Positions 9,544 through 18,022 of a stretch of DNA of 64,000 bases are shown here, one piece after another. The notes beneath the pieces are model-generated. The model was given only the letters and a program-made list of their open reading frames with translations. It did no database searches and was not told the DNA's origin. The stretch lies in NCBI RefSeq assembly GCF_011193355.1, contig NZ_CP049780.1, positions 4,723,522 to 4,787,521 on the forward strand, in the 5' to 3' direction. Each line of letters begins with the position of its first letter. The first letter of the stretch is position 1. The translations under genes and the position numbers were made by a program. The DNA is from Streptomyces sp. JB150 (GTDB lineage Bacteria; Actinomycetota; Actinomycetes; Streptomycetales; Streptomycetaceae).

Positions 9544-9987
9544 GTGGTGCGCAGGCCGGTGGCATGGATCGTGGCGGTCGTGCTCTTCGCCGAGGCGCTG
9601 GGCATCGCGGGGCTGAACTGGTTCCTCGGGGTGGTGGTCGACCGCCAGGACATGTCGCTGGCCGGGCTCGACCCCGACGTCATGGCGACCTCGTCGAAGA
9701 TCGGCGGCGTGGTCTTCGGCCTCTACTTCGCCCTGTGCGGCCTCGTGGCCCTGCTCGTGGCCCTCCGCGACCGCCCCGCCGCGGGCCTCGGGCGCGTCCT
9801 GCTGATCAGCGCGGCCGTGGTGCACGGACTGCTGGGCGCGTTCGTGTGGGGGCTGGTGGGGTGGCCGGCGTTCCTGTTCATGGTGCTGGTGCTCGGCCTG
9901 ATCGTGCTGCTGCTGATGACGTACGACGGGCGGGGGGCGAAGCCCGCGGAACCCACGCTGCCGGAGGGCGGCGCGGCGACGGCCTGA
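9544..9987 (+). CDS. Small integral membrane protein
   Basis: A 147-residue protein with four hydrophobic segments: about 7-26 (WIVAVVLFAEALGIAGLNWF), 55-75, 86-105 and 110-125 (FLFMVLVLGLIVLLLM). The tail is polar. The GTG at 9544 is followed directly by another GTG at 9547, and either could start the protein; the upstream Shine-Dalgarno is weak. I do not recognise a family. It is divergent from the carboxylase alpha gene and convergent with maf. Confidence 0.75.
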   Translation: MVRRPVAWIVAVVLFAEALGIAGLNWFLGVVVDRQDMSLAGLDPDVMATSSKIGGVVFGLYFALCGLVALLVALRDRPAAGLGRVLLISAAVVHGLLGAFVWGLVGWPAFLFMVLVLGLIVLLLMTYDGRGAKPAEPTLPEGGAATA

Positions 9988-10027
9988 GCGCCCTCCCCGG
10001 CCGGGTCCGCGGGTCACGGGCCCGGCG

Positions 10028-10636
10028 TCACGTCCACAGGTCCGTGATGTTGACGCCCAGCTGGGCCAGCAGCTTGCGGACGAGCGGCAGGCTGATGCCG
10101 ATGACGTTGCCGTGGTCGCCGTCGATGCCGTCGATGAAGGGGGCCGAGCGGCCGTCGAGGGTGAAGGCGCCGGCGACGTGGAGGGGCTCCCCGGAGGCGA
10201 CGTAGGCGGCGATCTCCTCGTCGGTCGGGTGGCCGAAGCGGACGACGGTGGAGGCGGTGGCGGAGGCGTAGCGGCCGGACGCCGTGTCGTAGACGCAGTG
10301 GCCGGTCTGCAGGGTGCCGGCCCGGCCGCGCATCGACTTCCAGCGGGCGGTGGCCTCCTCCGGGTCGCCGGGCTTGCCCAGCGCCTGGCCGTCCAGGTCG
10401 AGGACCGAGTCGCAGCCGATCACGAGCGCGCCCATCACCTCGGGCCGCGCCGCGACGACGGAGGCCTTGGCCTCGGCGAGGGCGAGGGCCAGCTCGGCGG
10501 GGGTGGGCGCGGTGACGGCGTCCTCGTCGACGCCGCTGACGATCACCTCGGGGTCGAGCCCCGCCTGGCGGAGCAGGCCCAGGCGGGCGGGGGACTGGGA
10601 GGCGAGCACGAGTCGGCGGCGCGGCTGATCGGTCAT
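10028..10636 (-). CDS. maf: Maf-like nucleotide pyrophosphatase
   Basis: A 202-residue Maf/HAM1-superfamily enzyme, which hydrolyses non-canonical or methylated nucleoside triphosphates to monophosphates. The family hallmark [19 protein letters not shown] is at the N-terminus (residues 9-27), followed by the conserved [17 protein letters not shown] and the late [19 protein letters not shown] box lies six bases before the ATG, suggesting a leaderless message. In streptomycetes I remember this gene between carboxylase genes, as here. Confidence 0.9.
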   Translation of the reverse strand: MTDQPRRRLVLASQSPARLGLLRQAGLDPEVIVSGVDEDAVTAPTPAELALALAEAKASVVAARPEVMGALVIGCDSVLDLDGQALGKPGDPEEATARWKSMRGRAGTLQTGHCVYDTASGRYASATASTVVRFGHPTDEEIAAYVASGEPLHVAGAFTLDGRSAPFIDGIDGDHGNVIGISLPLVRKLLAQLGVNITDLWT

Positions 10637-10642
10637 GCTGTC

Positions 10643-10648
10643 AGGTTA
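10643..10648 (-). promoter_or_regulatory. -10 box, leaderless maf
   Basis: TAACCT on the minus strand, six bases before the ATG at 10636. Confidence 0.4.
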
Positions 10649-10724
10649 ACGGCGTGGCCGCCCCCGGTTCATCCGTCCCGCCGGTCCCGACCCGCCCCGC
10701 TGGTCCCGCCCCGTCCCGCCGGTG

Positions 10725-10853
10725 TCACCCGAGCCCGATGACGATCATCGCGAGCACCATGGCCAGCGCCATGAGAACGCCCAGCCGCCGCAGCATCACC
10801 TGCGTGTCGCGCAGTTCCTGGGGCGGTTCGTTCTCGGGGTCGGACCACAGCAT
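10725..10853 (-). CDS. Very small single-span membrane protein (MmpB-like)
   Basis: Starting at the ATG at 10853 this is a 42-residue protein beginning MLWSDPENEPPQELRDTQ, followed by a basic stretch and one membrane helix (LGVLMALAMVLAMIVIGLG) at the C-terminus. Longer readings start at 10862 or at the GTG at 10913. The last would translate through a perfect palindrome at 10890-10905, which argues for a short form. I recall similar tiny proteins beside maf in streptomycetes under the name morphogenic membrane protein MmpB, but cannot verify that. The partner is unknown. Confidence 0.65.
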   Translation of the reverse strand: MLWSDPENEPPQELRDTQVMLRRLGVLMALAMVLAMIVIGLG

Positions 10854-10889
10854 GCCTGCCATCGTCCGGCGGTCCGCTCGGGCGGCGCC

Positions 10890-10905
10890 TGAGTACGCGT
10901 ACTCA
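10890..10905. promoter_or_regulatory. 16-bp perfect palindrome, likely operator
   Basis: TGAGTACGCGTACTCA lies between the divergently read small membrane gene (minus) and SGNH hydrolase gene (plus), 37 bases from the former's start at 10853. The symmetry is exact. A dimeric repressor site is the simplest reading; the protein is unknown. Confidence 0.5.
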
Positions 10906-10977
10906 ACTTTCACCTAAAGGGTCTGAAGTGTCGTTAAGCTAAAGGAACATCAGTCCCGTTTGGAAGGGTCGTGTGTC

Positions 10978-12201
10978 ATGAGCGCTGCCGACTTCACCAC
11001 CGCCTGGACCGCCGCGCCCCAGGCTCCCAGCGAAGGCTTCACCCCCAACTGGTCCCGGGAGGGCTTCTGGCGCCAGTCCGTGCGGCAGGTGGTCCGGCTC
11101 ACCGCGGGCGGCGGGCGGGTGCGCATCCGGCTGTCGAACGCGTACGGCACCTCCCCGCTGCACCTGGCCGGTGCCTCCGTCGCCCGTACGGCGTCCGGTG
11201 CGGGCGTGGAGCCGGGCTCGGTGCGGCGCCTCACCTTCCAGGGGGCGCACGAGGTCGCGATAGCGGCGCGCGGTCAGATCGTGAGCGACCCGGCGGAACT
11301 CGTCGTGGCCGCCGGGGAGCCGGTGACCGTCACCCTGTACTTCGAGGCCGCCACCGGACCGGCCACCTTCCACGCCCAGGCCTTCACCCGCAGCCACCGC
11401 GGCCCGGGCGACCTCCTCGCCGACGTCACCGGCGCGGGCTTCGACGCCGTCACCGAGTCCTGGTACGTCCTGTCCGCGGTCGAGACCGACGCGGGCCGCG
11501 CGGACGGTGTCGCCCTGTTCGGCGACTCCCTCACCGACGGCTTCGGGTCCACGCCGGGCGCCGACCGCCGCTGGTCCGACGCGCTCGCCCGGCGCACCGG
11601 GCGCCCCGTCCTCAACGCCGGGATCGGCGGGAACCTGCTGCTCAACGACTCCGCGTGGTACGGCGAGAAGGGCGTGCGCCGGCTCGCCCGCGACGTCCTC
11701 GACCACTCCGGCGTGGACACCCTCGTCGTGCTGATCGGGCTGAACGACATCGGCTTCAGCGAGACGGACGAGCAGCCCACGTACCACCCGGCACCGGTCG
11801 TGGAGGCCGGCGAGCTGATCGCGGGCCACCGGGAGCTGATCCGGCAGGCGCGCGGGCGGGGCCTGCGGGTGATCGGCGCGACCCTGGTGCCGTTCGGCGG
11901 GTCCGACCACTGGGGGAAGCACGCGGCGAAGGTGAACAGCGAGCTGAACGCGTGGATCCGCGGCGCGGGCGAGTACGACGCCGTGCTGGACTTCCAGCGG
12001 CTGCTGGCCGACCCGTCGGACCCGGACCGGCTGCACCCGTCGTACGACTTCGGCGACCACCTGCACCCGAACGACGCGGGCTACGAGGTGATGGCCGAGG
12101 CGGTCGCGCACGTACTGGACCACGACCAGGACCCGGACCCGGCCGGTGACCGGGGACCGGCCCGGGCCCTCGCTCCGCGTCGCCCCGCGGTCACGGCCTG
12201 A
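10978..12201 (+). CDS. SGNH/GDSL-family hydrolase
   Basis: A 407-residue esterase/lipase-like enzyme without signal peptide or membrane segment, so probably cytoplasmic. The first 160 residues form a beta-rich accessory domain. The SGNH core then shows block I FGDSLTDGFGS (nucleophile Ser), block II NAGIGGN, block III VLIGLNDIG and block V DHLHPNDAGY with the catalytic Asp and His. The substrate, perhaps an acylated sugar, is not readable. ATG at 10978 has GGAAGGG upstream. The last 25 residues are Pro/Arg-rich. The 203 bases after it hold no gene. Confidence 0.85.
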   Translation: MSAADFTTAWTAAPQAPSEGFTPNWSREGFWRQSVRQVVRLTAGGGRVRIRLSNAYGTSPLHLAGASVARTASGAGVEPGSVRRLTFQGAHEVAIAARGQIVSDPAELVVAAGEPVTVTLYFEAATGPATFHAQAFTRSHRGPGDLLADVTGAGFDAVTESWYVLSAVETDAGRADGVALFGDSLTDGFGSTPGADRRWSDALARRTGRPVLNAGIGGNLLLNDSAWYGEKGVRRLARDVLDHSGVDTLVVLIGLNDIGFSETDEQPTYHPAPVVEAGELIAGHRELIRQARGRGLRVIGATLVPFGGSDHWGKHAAKVNSELNAWIRGAGEYDAVLDFQRLLADPSDPDRLHPSYDFGDHLHPNDAGYEVMAEAVAHVLDHDQDPDPAGDRGPARALAPRRPAVTA

Positions 12202-12404
12202 CCCGCGGCCCCGGCCCGGCCGGGACGGGCGTGCGCTGGGCGCCGTACGTGCGGGCGCCGGCCCGGCCGGACGCGTACGGCATCGGCCAGCCACCGCCTG
12301 CGCCCGGACGGAGCCGGGTTTCGAGGTGGTGGCCGACATCATGGCGGGCGGACCTGGTCAGCGGCGCCCTGCCCCGGTCCTCGGGCAGGGCGCCCGCCCG
12401 GTCG

Positions 12405-12614
12405 TCAGCCGGGCCAGTACGTGCGGGACCACGTCGCCGGGCCCGGGTGGGGCAGGCGGCGGGCGGCGATGCGGGACGGGTCGGACCAGGAGTCGCGGGG
12501 GGCCGGCGCGCCGGGCGGCGTGGCGGCCGCCGCCGCGGCGCGGACGCGGACCACCGCCAGTGCGGCGGCCAGCTCCTCCGGGGTCGGGTTGCCCCGTACG
12601 ACCTTGATGTTCAT
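12405..12614 (-). CDS. accE: Acyl-CoA carboxylase epsilon subunit
   Basis: A 69-residue accessory subunit. It starts MNIKVVRGNPTPEELAAALAVVR, the typical epsilon opening, continues with an Ala-rich linker and ends in a Trp-rich tail (WSDPSRIAARR, ending WSRTYWPG). In actinobacteria epsilon docks to the beta chain and stimulates the complex. It lies 15 bases downstream of the beta-subunit gene on the same strand with TGGAG before its ATG, so the two are one operon. In S. coelicolor the equivalent beside pccB is called PccE. Confidence 0.88.
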   Translation of the reverse strand: MNIKVVRGNPTPEELAAALAVVRVRAAAAAATPPGAPAPRDSWSDPSRIAARRLPHPGPATWSRTYWPG

Positions 12615-12629
12615 GACCGCTCCAGCGAC

Positions 12630-14213
12630 CTAGAGGGGGATGTTGCCGTGCTTCTTCGGAGGCAGGGATTCCCGCTTCGTCCGCAGCTGACGCAGGCCGC
12701 GGACGATGTGCCGGCGGGTCTCCGACGGCATGATCACCGCGTCCACGTAGCCGCGCTCGGCCGCGATGTAGGGGTTGAGGAGGGTGTCCTCGTACTCCTG
12801 CATCAGCCGGGCGCGGGTCGCCTCCGGATCGTCCGATTCCGCGATGGTGCGGCGGTGCAGGATGTTGACCGCGCCCTGCGCGCCCATGACCGCGATCTGG
12901 GCGGTGGGCCAGGCCAGGTTGAGGTCGGCGCCCAGGTGCTTGGAGCCCATCACGTCGTACGCGCCGCCGAACGCCTTGCGGGTGATGACGGTGATCAGCG
13001 GCACGGTGGCCTCGGCGTAGGCGTAGATCAGCTTGGCGCCGCGCCGGATGATGCCGGTGTGCTCCTGGTCCACGCCGGGGAGGAAGCCCGGCACGTCCAC
13101 GAAGGTCAGGACCGGCACGTTGAACGCGTCGCAGGTGCGCACGAACCGCGCCGCCTTCTCGGACGCGTCGATGTCCAGGCAGCCCGCGAACTGCATCGGC
13201 TGGTTGGCGACGATGCCGACCGGACGGCCCTCGACCCGGCCGAAGCCGGTGAGGATGTTCGGCGCGAACAGCGGCTGCGTCTCGAAGAACTCCCCGTCGT
13301 CGAGAACGTGCTCGATGACGGTGTGCATGTCGTACGGCTGGTTCGCCGAGTCCGGGACGATGGTGTCCAGCTCGCGGTCCTCGTCCGTGACGGACAGGTC
13401 CGCGTCCTCCGGGAACGCCGGCGGCTCGGACAGGTTGTTGGACGGCAGGTACGACAGCAGCTGCTTGACGTACTCGATGGCGTCCTTCTCGTCGCCCGCC
13501 ATGTGGTGGGCCACACCGGAGGCCGTGTTGTGGGTCCGCGCGCCGCCCAGCTCCTCGAAGCCGACGTCCTCACCGGTGACGGTCTTGATGACGTCCGGGC
13601 CGGTGATGAACATGTGCGAGGTCTGGTCGACCATCACCGTGAAGTCGGTGATCGCCGGGGAGTAGACCGCGCCGCCCGCGCACGGGCCGACGACGAGGCT
13701 GATCTGCGGGATGACCCCGGAGGCGTGCGTATTGCGGCGGAAGATCTCGCCGTACGCCCCGAGCGAGGCCACACCCTCCTGGATGCGCGCGCCGCCGGAG
13801 TCGTTGATGCCGATGACCGGGCAGCCGGTCTTCAGCGCGAAGTCCATCACCTTGACGATCTTCTGGCCGTAGACCTCGCCGAGGGCACCGCCGAAGACGG
13901 TGAAGTCCTGCGAGAACACGGCGACCGGACGGCCGTCGACGGTGCCGTAACCGGTCACGACACCGTCGCCGTAGGGGCGGTTGGCGTCCAGGCCGAAGTT
14001 GGAGGAGCGGTGCCGGGCGAACTCGTCCAGCTCCACGAACGAGCCCTCGTCCAGCAGCAGATCGATCCGCTCACGAGCCGTCAGCTTGCCCTTGGCGTGC
14101 TGCTTTTCCACGGCGCGGGCGGAGCCGGCGTGCGTCGCCTCCTCGATGCGGCGCTGGAGATCCGCGAGCTTCCCCGCGGTCGTGTGAATGTCGATCTCTT
14201 CCGGCTCGGACAT
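12630..14213 (-). CDS. pccB: Propionyl-CoA carboxylase beta subunit (carboxyltransferase)
   Basis: A 527-residue carboxyltransferase that moves the carboxyl from biotin to an acyl-CoA, giving methylmalonyl-CoA or malonyl-CoA. The N-terminal half has [17 protein letters not shown] and the oxyanion glycines [14 protein letters not shown]. The C-terminal half has [10 protein letters not shown] and [19 protein letters not shown]. The Asp in GGAYD is residue 420 here. It corresponds to Asp422 of S. coelicolor PccB, the residue set by published work as a propionyl-CoA specificity marker (Ile in AccB), so propionyl-CoA is the expected substrate. It is followed by accE and is divergent from the biotin ligase gene. 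Confidence 0.95.
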   Translation of the reverse strand: MSEPEEIDIHTTAGKLADLQRRIEEATHAGSARAVEKQHAKGKLTARERIDLLLDEGSFVELDEFARHRSSNFGLDANRPYGDGVVTGYGTVDGRPVAVFSQDFTVFGGALGEVYGQKIVKVMDFALKTGCPVIGINDSGGARIQEGVASLGAYGEIFRRNTHASGVIPQISLVVGPCAGGAVYSPAITDFTVMVDQTSHMFITGPDVIKTVTGEDVGFEELGGARTHNTASGVAHHMAGDEKDAIEYVKQLLSYLPSNNLSEPPAFPEDADLSVTDEDRELDTIVPDSANQPYDMHTVIEHVLDDGEFFETQPLFAPNILTGFGRVEGRPVGIVANQPMQFAGCLDIDASEKAARFVRTCDAFNVPVLTFVDVPGFLPGVDQEHTGIIRRGAKLIYAYAEATVPLITVITRKAFGGAYDVMGSKHLGADLNLAWPTAQIAVMGAQGAVNILHRRTIAESDDPEATRARLMQEYEDTLLNPYIAAERGYVDAVIMPSETRRHIVRGLRQLRTKRESLPPKKHGNIPL

Positions 14214-14310
14214 CGGGATGCGGCTCCCTGCCTGCTCAAAAGGGGGGACGGTTACTCATCCGTACAGTAGTGGCGGACCCACCGGTCGGCAGTGCGGTGT
14301 TTCCCACACC

Positions 14311-14316
14311 TAGGGT
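14311..14316 (+). promoter_or_regulatory. -10 box, leaderless biotin ligase gene
   Basis: TAGGGT seven bases before the ATG at 14324. No clear -35. Confidence 0.45.
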
Positions 14317-14323
14317 GGCTTGC

Positions 14324-15196
14324 ATGACGCCGCGAGATGCATCAGGAGACAGGCCGGGAGACAGCCGCTGGTCGGACCTGGACCGGCCGCCCCTCAACGC
14401 CGCCGCGCTGCGCCGGGCGCTGGTCCGCGAGGGCGGTCTGTGGTCGGACGTGGAGGTCGTGCAGCGCACCGGCTCCACCAACAGCGACCTGGTGGCCCGG
14501 GCCGCCGCCGGCGACACGCCCGAGGGCGTGATCCTCGTCGCCGAGGAGCAGACCTCCGGGCGGGGCCGCCTCGACCGCCAGTGGACGGCCCCGCCCCGCT
14601 CCGGGCTGTTCTTCTCCGTACTGCTGCGGCCGGCCGAGGTGCCGGTGGCCCGCTGGGGCTGGCTCCCCCTGCTCACCGGCGTCGCCGTGGCCACCGCCCT
14701 GTCCCGCACGGCCGGCGTCGACACGGCCCTCAAGTGGCCCAACGACCTGCTGGTGACCGTGGGCGGCGAGGAGCGCAAGGCGGGCGGCATCCTCGCCGAG
14801 CGGGCCGGCGCGGACGGCGTCGTCATCGGCGTCGGCATCAACGTCACCCTGCGCGCGGAGGAGCTGCCCGTCCCGCAGGCGGGCTCGCTGGCGCTCGCCG
14901 GGGCCGCCGGCACGGACCGCGACCCGCTGCTGCGCGGCATCCTGCGGTCCCTGGAGGACTGGTACGGCCGCTGGCGCGCGGCCGGCGGCGACCCGGGGGC
15001 CTGCGGTCTGCAGGACACCTACGCGGCGGGCTGCGCGACCCTGGGCCGGGTGGTCCGGGCGGAGCTGCCGGGGGACCGGTCGGTGGTGGGGGAGGCCGTG
15101 GCGGTGGACGGCGACGGCAGGCTGGTGATCGCGACGGAGGACGGCGTGCAGGAGCCGGTGGGCGCCGGAGACATCGTGCACCTGCGACCCGCGTGA
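14324..15196 (+). CDS. birA: Biotin-[acetyl-CoA-carboxylase] ligase
   Basis: A 290-residue monofunctional biotin protein ligase, which makes biotinyl-AMP and attaches biotin to the carrier lysine of the alpha subunit. The ligase core shows GSTNSDLVAR, the nucleotide-binding GRGRLDRQW and LKWPNDLLV, then KAGGILAE and VIGVGINVT; the small C-terminal domain follows. There is no N-terminal DNA-binding wing, so it is not a BirA repressor. The ATG at 14324 was chosen over an upstream in-frame start because of the -10 box. It sits beside its substrate's genes. Confidence 0.93.
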   Translation: MTPRDASGDRPGDSRWSDLDRPPLNAAALRRALVREGGLWSDVEVVQRTGSTNSDLVARAAAGDTPEGVILVAEEQTSGRGRLDRQWTAPPRSGLFFSVLLRPAEVPVARWGWLPLLTGVAVATALSRTAGVDTALKWPNDLLVTVGGEERKAGGILAERAGADGVVIGVGINVTLRAEELPVPQAGSLALAGAAGTDRDPLLRGILRSLEDWYGRWRAAGGDPGACGLQDTYAAGCATLGRVVRAELPGDRSVVGEAVAVDGDGRLVIATEDGVQEPVGAGDIVHLRPA

Positions 15197-15406
15197 GGGG
15201 GGCGCCCCGCAAGGGGCGCGGGCCGGTATCGGTGTGCGGCTCCGCCGCGTGGGCGCGACCAGCCACGGACGACCCGCACCCGGCGGACGACAGGAACCCA
15301 CCACCTGCGCCGCCCCGCTCGGCCCGACGGAGTGAGCTGGCGCACATCTGCCGTAGAGTTGAGGCCGGTCGATACCTGACCGTGGCAGATCGGAAGGGCA
15401 ACAGGC

Positions 15407-16525
15407 GTGACCGTCGACGACACGGGCTCCGGCATGGGTCGTAACCCAGCGCCCGACGGCACCGACCCCGGTGAGGATCCCCTCGCGCTCCGCCTCGAAC
15501 AGCTCATCCTCGGCGCCGAGCGCCGCTACACCCCCTTCCAGGCGGCCCGCAGCGCCGGTGTCTCCATGGAGCTGGCGTCCCGCTTCTGGCGGGCCATGGG
15601 CTTCGCCGACATCGGGCAGGCCAAGGCCCTCACCGAGGCGGACGTCCTCGCCCTGCGCCGCCTGGCCGGTCTGGTCGAGGCGGGCCTGCTGAGCGAGGCG
15701 ATGGCGGTGCAGGTGGCCCGGTCGACGGGCCAGACCACCGCCCGTCTGGCCGAGTGGCAGATCGACTCCTTCCTGGAGGGCCTGACCGAGCCGCCCGAGC
15801 CCGGCATGACCCGCACCGAGGTCACGTATCCCCTGGTGGAACTGCTGCTGCCCGAGCTGGAGGAGTTCCTGGTCTACGTCTGGCGGCGGCAGCTGGCCGC
15901 CGCGACGGGCCGGGTCGTGCAGGCCGCAGACGACGAGGAGATGGTGGACCGGCGGCTGGCCGTCGGCTTCGCCGACCTCGTCGGCTTCACCCGGCTGACC
16001 CGCCGGCTGGAGGAGGAAGAGCTGGGCGAGCTGGTCGAGGCCTTCGAGACCACGGCCGCCGACCTGGTGGCCGCGCGCGGCGGCCGGCTCATCAAGACGC
16101 TCGGCGACGAGGTGCTGTACGCCGCCGACGACGCGGGCGTCGCCGCGGAGATCGCGCTGCGGCTGATCGAGACCATGGCGAACGACGCGACGATGCCCGA
16201 GCTGCGCGTGGGCATCGCCTTCGGCACGGTCACGACCCGTATGGGTGATGTCTTCGGTACGACGGTGAACCTCGCCTCCCGGTTGACGTCGATAGCGCCC
16301 CGGGACGCCGTGCTGGTCGACAGCGCCTTCGCCGAGGAGCTGATCCGCACCGGGGAGGCCCCGGCCTCCGAGGCGGCGGCGGCGGAGGCCGCGGCCGCCG
16401 CGGAGAAGGAGGGCGAGCAGCCGCCGGCGTACCGCTTCGCGCTCCAGCCGATGTGGCAGCGGCCGGTGCGTGGGCTGGGCGTGGTGGAGCCGTGGCTGCT
16501 GACGCGGCGGGATACGTCGGCGTAG
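15407..16525 (+). CDS. cya: Class III adenylate cyclase
   Basis: A 372-residue soluble enzyme making cyclic AMP. The N-terminal 170 residues are helical and act presumably as a regulatory region. The catalytic domain (about 185-320) carries the first metal-binding motif FADLVGFTRLT and the second in KTLGDEVLYAA, then FGTVTTRMGDVFGTTVNLASRL, where the class III transition-state residues lie. An Ala/Glu-rich stretch (about 325-340) and a short conserved tail close it. GTG at 15407 has GGAAGGG upstream. The layout matches S. coelicolor Cya, which affects germination and development. Confidence 0.92.
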   Translation: MTVDDTGSGMGRNPAPDGTDPGEDPLALRLEQLILGAERRYTPFQAARSAGVSMELASRFWRAMGFADIGQAKALTEADVLALRRLAGLVEAGLLSEAMAVQVARSTGQTTARLAEWQIDSFLEGLTEPPEPGMTRTEVTYPLVELLLPELEEFLVYVWRRQLAAATGRVVQAADDEEMVDRRLAVGFADLVGFTRLTRRLEEEELGELVEAFETTAADLVAARGGRLIKTLGDEVLYAADDAGVAAEIALRLIETMANDATMPELRVGIAFGTVTTRMGDVFGTTVNLASRLTSIAPRDAVLVDSAFAEELIRTGEAPASEAAAAEAAAAAEKEGEQPPAYRFALQPMWQRPVRGLGVVEPWLLTRRDTSA

Positions 16526-16571
16526 GGCCGCGCGCGGGCGCGGGCGCGGTGGCGGAGGGGCGCTTCCTGCT

Positions 16572-17777
16572 TCAGTCCAGCCCGCCCAGGCAGAAGTCGA
16601 TGACCGGCAGGCACAGGCCCGGGTCGTCGGGGTGGTCCGGCGCGGGGGGAGTGGTCGTCGGGTCGGGGGTGGCGGTCGGCTTGGGCTTGGGCGCGGGAGC
16701 GGGTTTTTGCGGTGACGCGGGATCCGGCCGAGGGGCGTTCGTGGCCTTCGGGGGCGCGGGCGGGTTCGGGACCTGCGGGTTCGTGGTGCCGGGTACGGCG
16801 ATGCCGGTGTGCGTCGGCGAGGCGGTCGCGGTGGGGATCGGCGCCGTGCCGGCCGCGCCGTCCGTACCGCCCAGCGCGGAGGGCGCGGAGGGCGCGGAGG
16901 GGGCGCGCTCGGGGGCGGTGGCGAGGTGGGGGGCGGCCGTGGTCGGGGCCTGCGCCCGGTCGGTGCTCGTGTAGCTGCTGCCGCTGCCGCTGCCGCTGTC
17001 GTCGGACGTTGCGGGGTTCGTGCCGGCGGGGTCGGTGTGCGTGGTGCCGAACCCGCCGATCACGCCCGTGTCCGGCGTGAGCCGTACGAGGCTCAGCACA
17101 CCGGCGGCGACGGCGAGCCCGGCCGCGACGAGCAGTAGTTTCCGGGTGCGGGGGCGCCGGTGACGGCCACGGGTGAGGGGCTTGCCGCTTCTCGGGGTGG
17201 CGGGGGTGGGGGTTCTCGCGGGCGTGGCGGCCTTCGGGGGTGCGCTGGTCCGTGGGGGTGCGCTGTTCGTTGCGGGCTTGGTGGGTCCGGGAATCCTGGC
17301 GGTCGCAGAGGTCGCAGAGGTCGCAGAGGTCGCAGAGGTCGCAGAGGTCGCAGAGGTCGCAGAGGTCGCGGGCGTCCCGGCGGTCCTGGCGGCTCCGGTG
17401 GTCGCGGGCGTCCCAGCGGGCGCAGGCCTCCCGGTGGTCCTGGTGGCTCTCGCGGGTGCGGCGGCCTTCGCGGCCGTGCCGGACGTCCTAGTGGGCTTGG
17501 CCGTGGCCGTGGCCGTGGCCGTGGGCGTGGGCGTGGGCGTGGGCGTGGTGCTTCCGCGCGCCGCGCCGGCGGTGCCCGCCTTGCCCGGCGTACCGGCCCT
17601 GCTCGGCGTACCGGCCCTGCTGGGCGTACCAGCCATGCCCGCGCTGCCCGGCGTGCCCGCCCGGCCCGCCAGGCCGGCCGTACTCGGCCTGCCCGTCAGG
17701 CCGGCTGTGCCCGCTCTGCCCGTCAGGCCGGCCGTACCCGCCGTGCCCTTCGTGCCGGTGTTCGTTTCGCGCGCCAT
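16572..17777 (-). CDS. Low-complexity single-span membrane protein
   Basis: A 401-residue protein of unknown function. Residues 1-215 are cytoplasmic-type low complexity: repeats of AGLTGRAGTAG type, a PTPTPT/ATATAT run, and seven TSA triplets encoded by perfect 9-bp repeats. An Arg/Lys-rich stretch (GRHRRPRTRKLLL) leads to one membrane helix (LLLVAAGLAVAAGVLSLV). A Ser/Thr/Pro/Ala-rich outer region follows, ending with CLPVIDFCLGGLD, whose two cysteines may pair. GGAGGG precedes the ATG at 17777. The amino acid bias follows the DNA repeats, so length probably varies between strains. Confidence 0.75.
   Translation of the reverse strand: MARETNTGTKGTAGTAGLTGRAGTAGLTGRPSTAGLAGRAGTPGSAGMAGTPSRAGTPSRAGTPGKAGTAGAARGSTTPTPTPTPTATATATAKPTRTSGTAAKAAAPARATRTTGRPAPAGTPATTGAARTAGTPATSATSATSATSATSATSATSATARIPGPTKPATNSAPPRTSAPPKAATPARTPTPATPRSGKPLTRGRHRRPRTRKLLLVAAGLAVAAGVLSLVRLTPDTGVIGGFGTTHTDPAGTNPATSDDSGSGSGSSYTSTDRAQAPTTAAPHLATAPERAPSAPSAPSALGGTDGAAGTAPIPTATASPTHTGIAVPGTTNPQVPNPPAPPKATNAPRPDPASPQKPAPAPKPKPTATPDPTTTPPAPDHPDDPGLCLPVIDFCLGGLD
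17302..17364. repeat. 9-bp perfect tandem repeat, 7 copies, in coding DNA
   Basis: Unit gtcgcagag, seven identical copies. Read on the minus strand it encodes Thr-Ser-Ala triplets in the low-complexity protein. Copy-number change would keep the frame. Confidence 0.9.
17502..17548. repeat. 6-bp tandem repeat in coding DNA
   Basis: Runs of gtggcc followed by gtgggc hexamers. On the minus strand they encode the Pro-Thr and Ala-Thr dipeptide runs of the same protein. Confidence 0.75.
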
Positions 17778-18022
17778 GCGATTGATCCCTCCCCGATGAG
17801 TGCGCCCCCGGTGCGCCGTGGCGGAGCACGTTAGGCGCTCCCTGGGGAGCGGGGGCGGGAGTCGGCGGGATGTCACTCGAACGGGGTGTCGGCCTCGGGG
17901 ACGGGCCGGGGTCGGGTCGGGGGTGGATCAGGGGTGAGTGAGGGTGGGAGGCCCTTTTCCCGGCGGGGCGGGGCTGCGATGATCGGGGGAGTGCTGTTAA
18001 CCCGCGTTAACCGGAGGGTGTC

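Noticed and set aside
12202..12404. Small gene between the SGNH hydrolase and accE
   Set aside because: Translations in all frames are Pro/Arg/Gly-rich without start signals; treated as non-coding.
14324..15196. BirA as a biotin operon repressor
   Set aside because: The N-terminal winged helix of bifunctional BirA is missing; only the ligase part is there.
17302..17364. CRISPR array
   Set aside because: Nine-base units with no spacers, inside a coding frame; no cas genes in the window.
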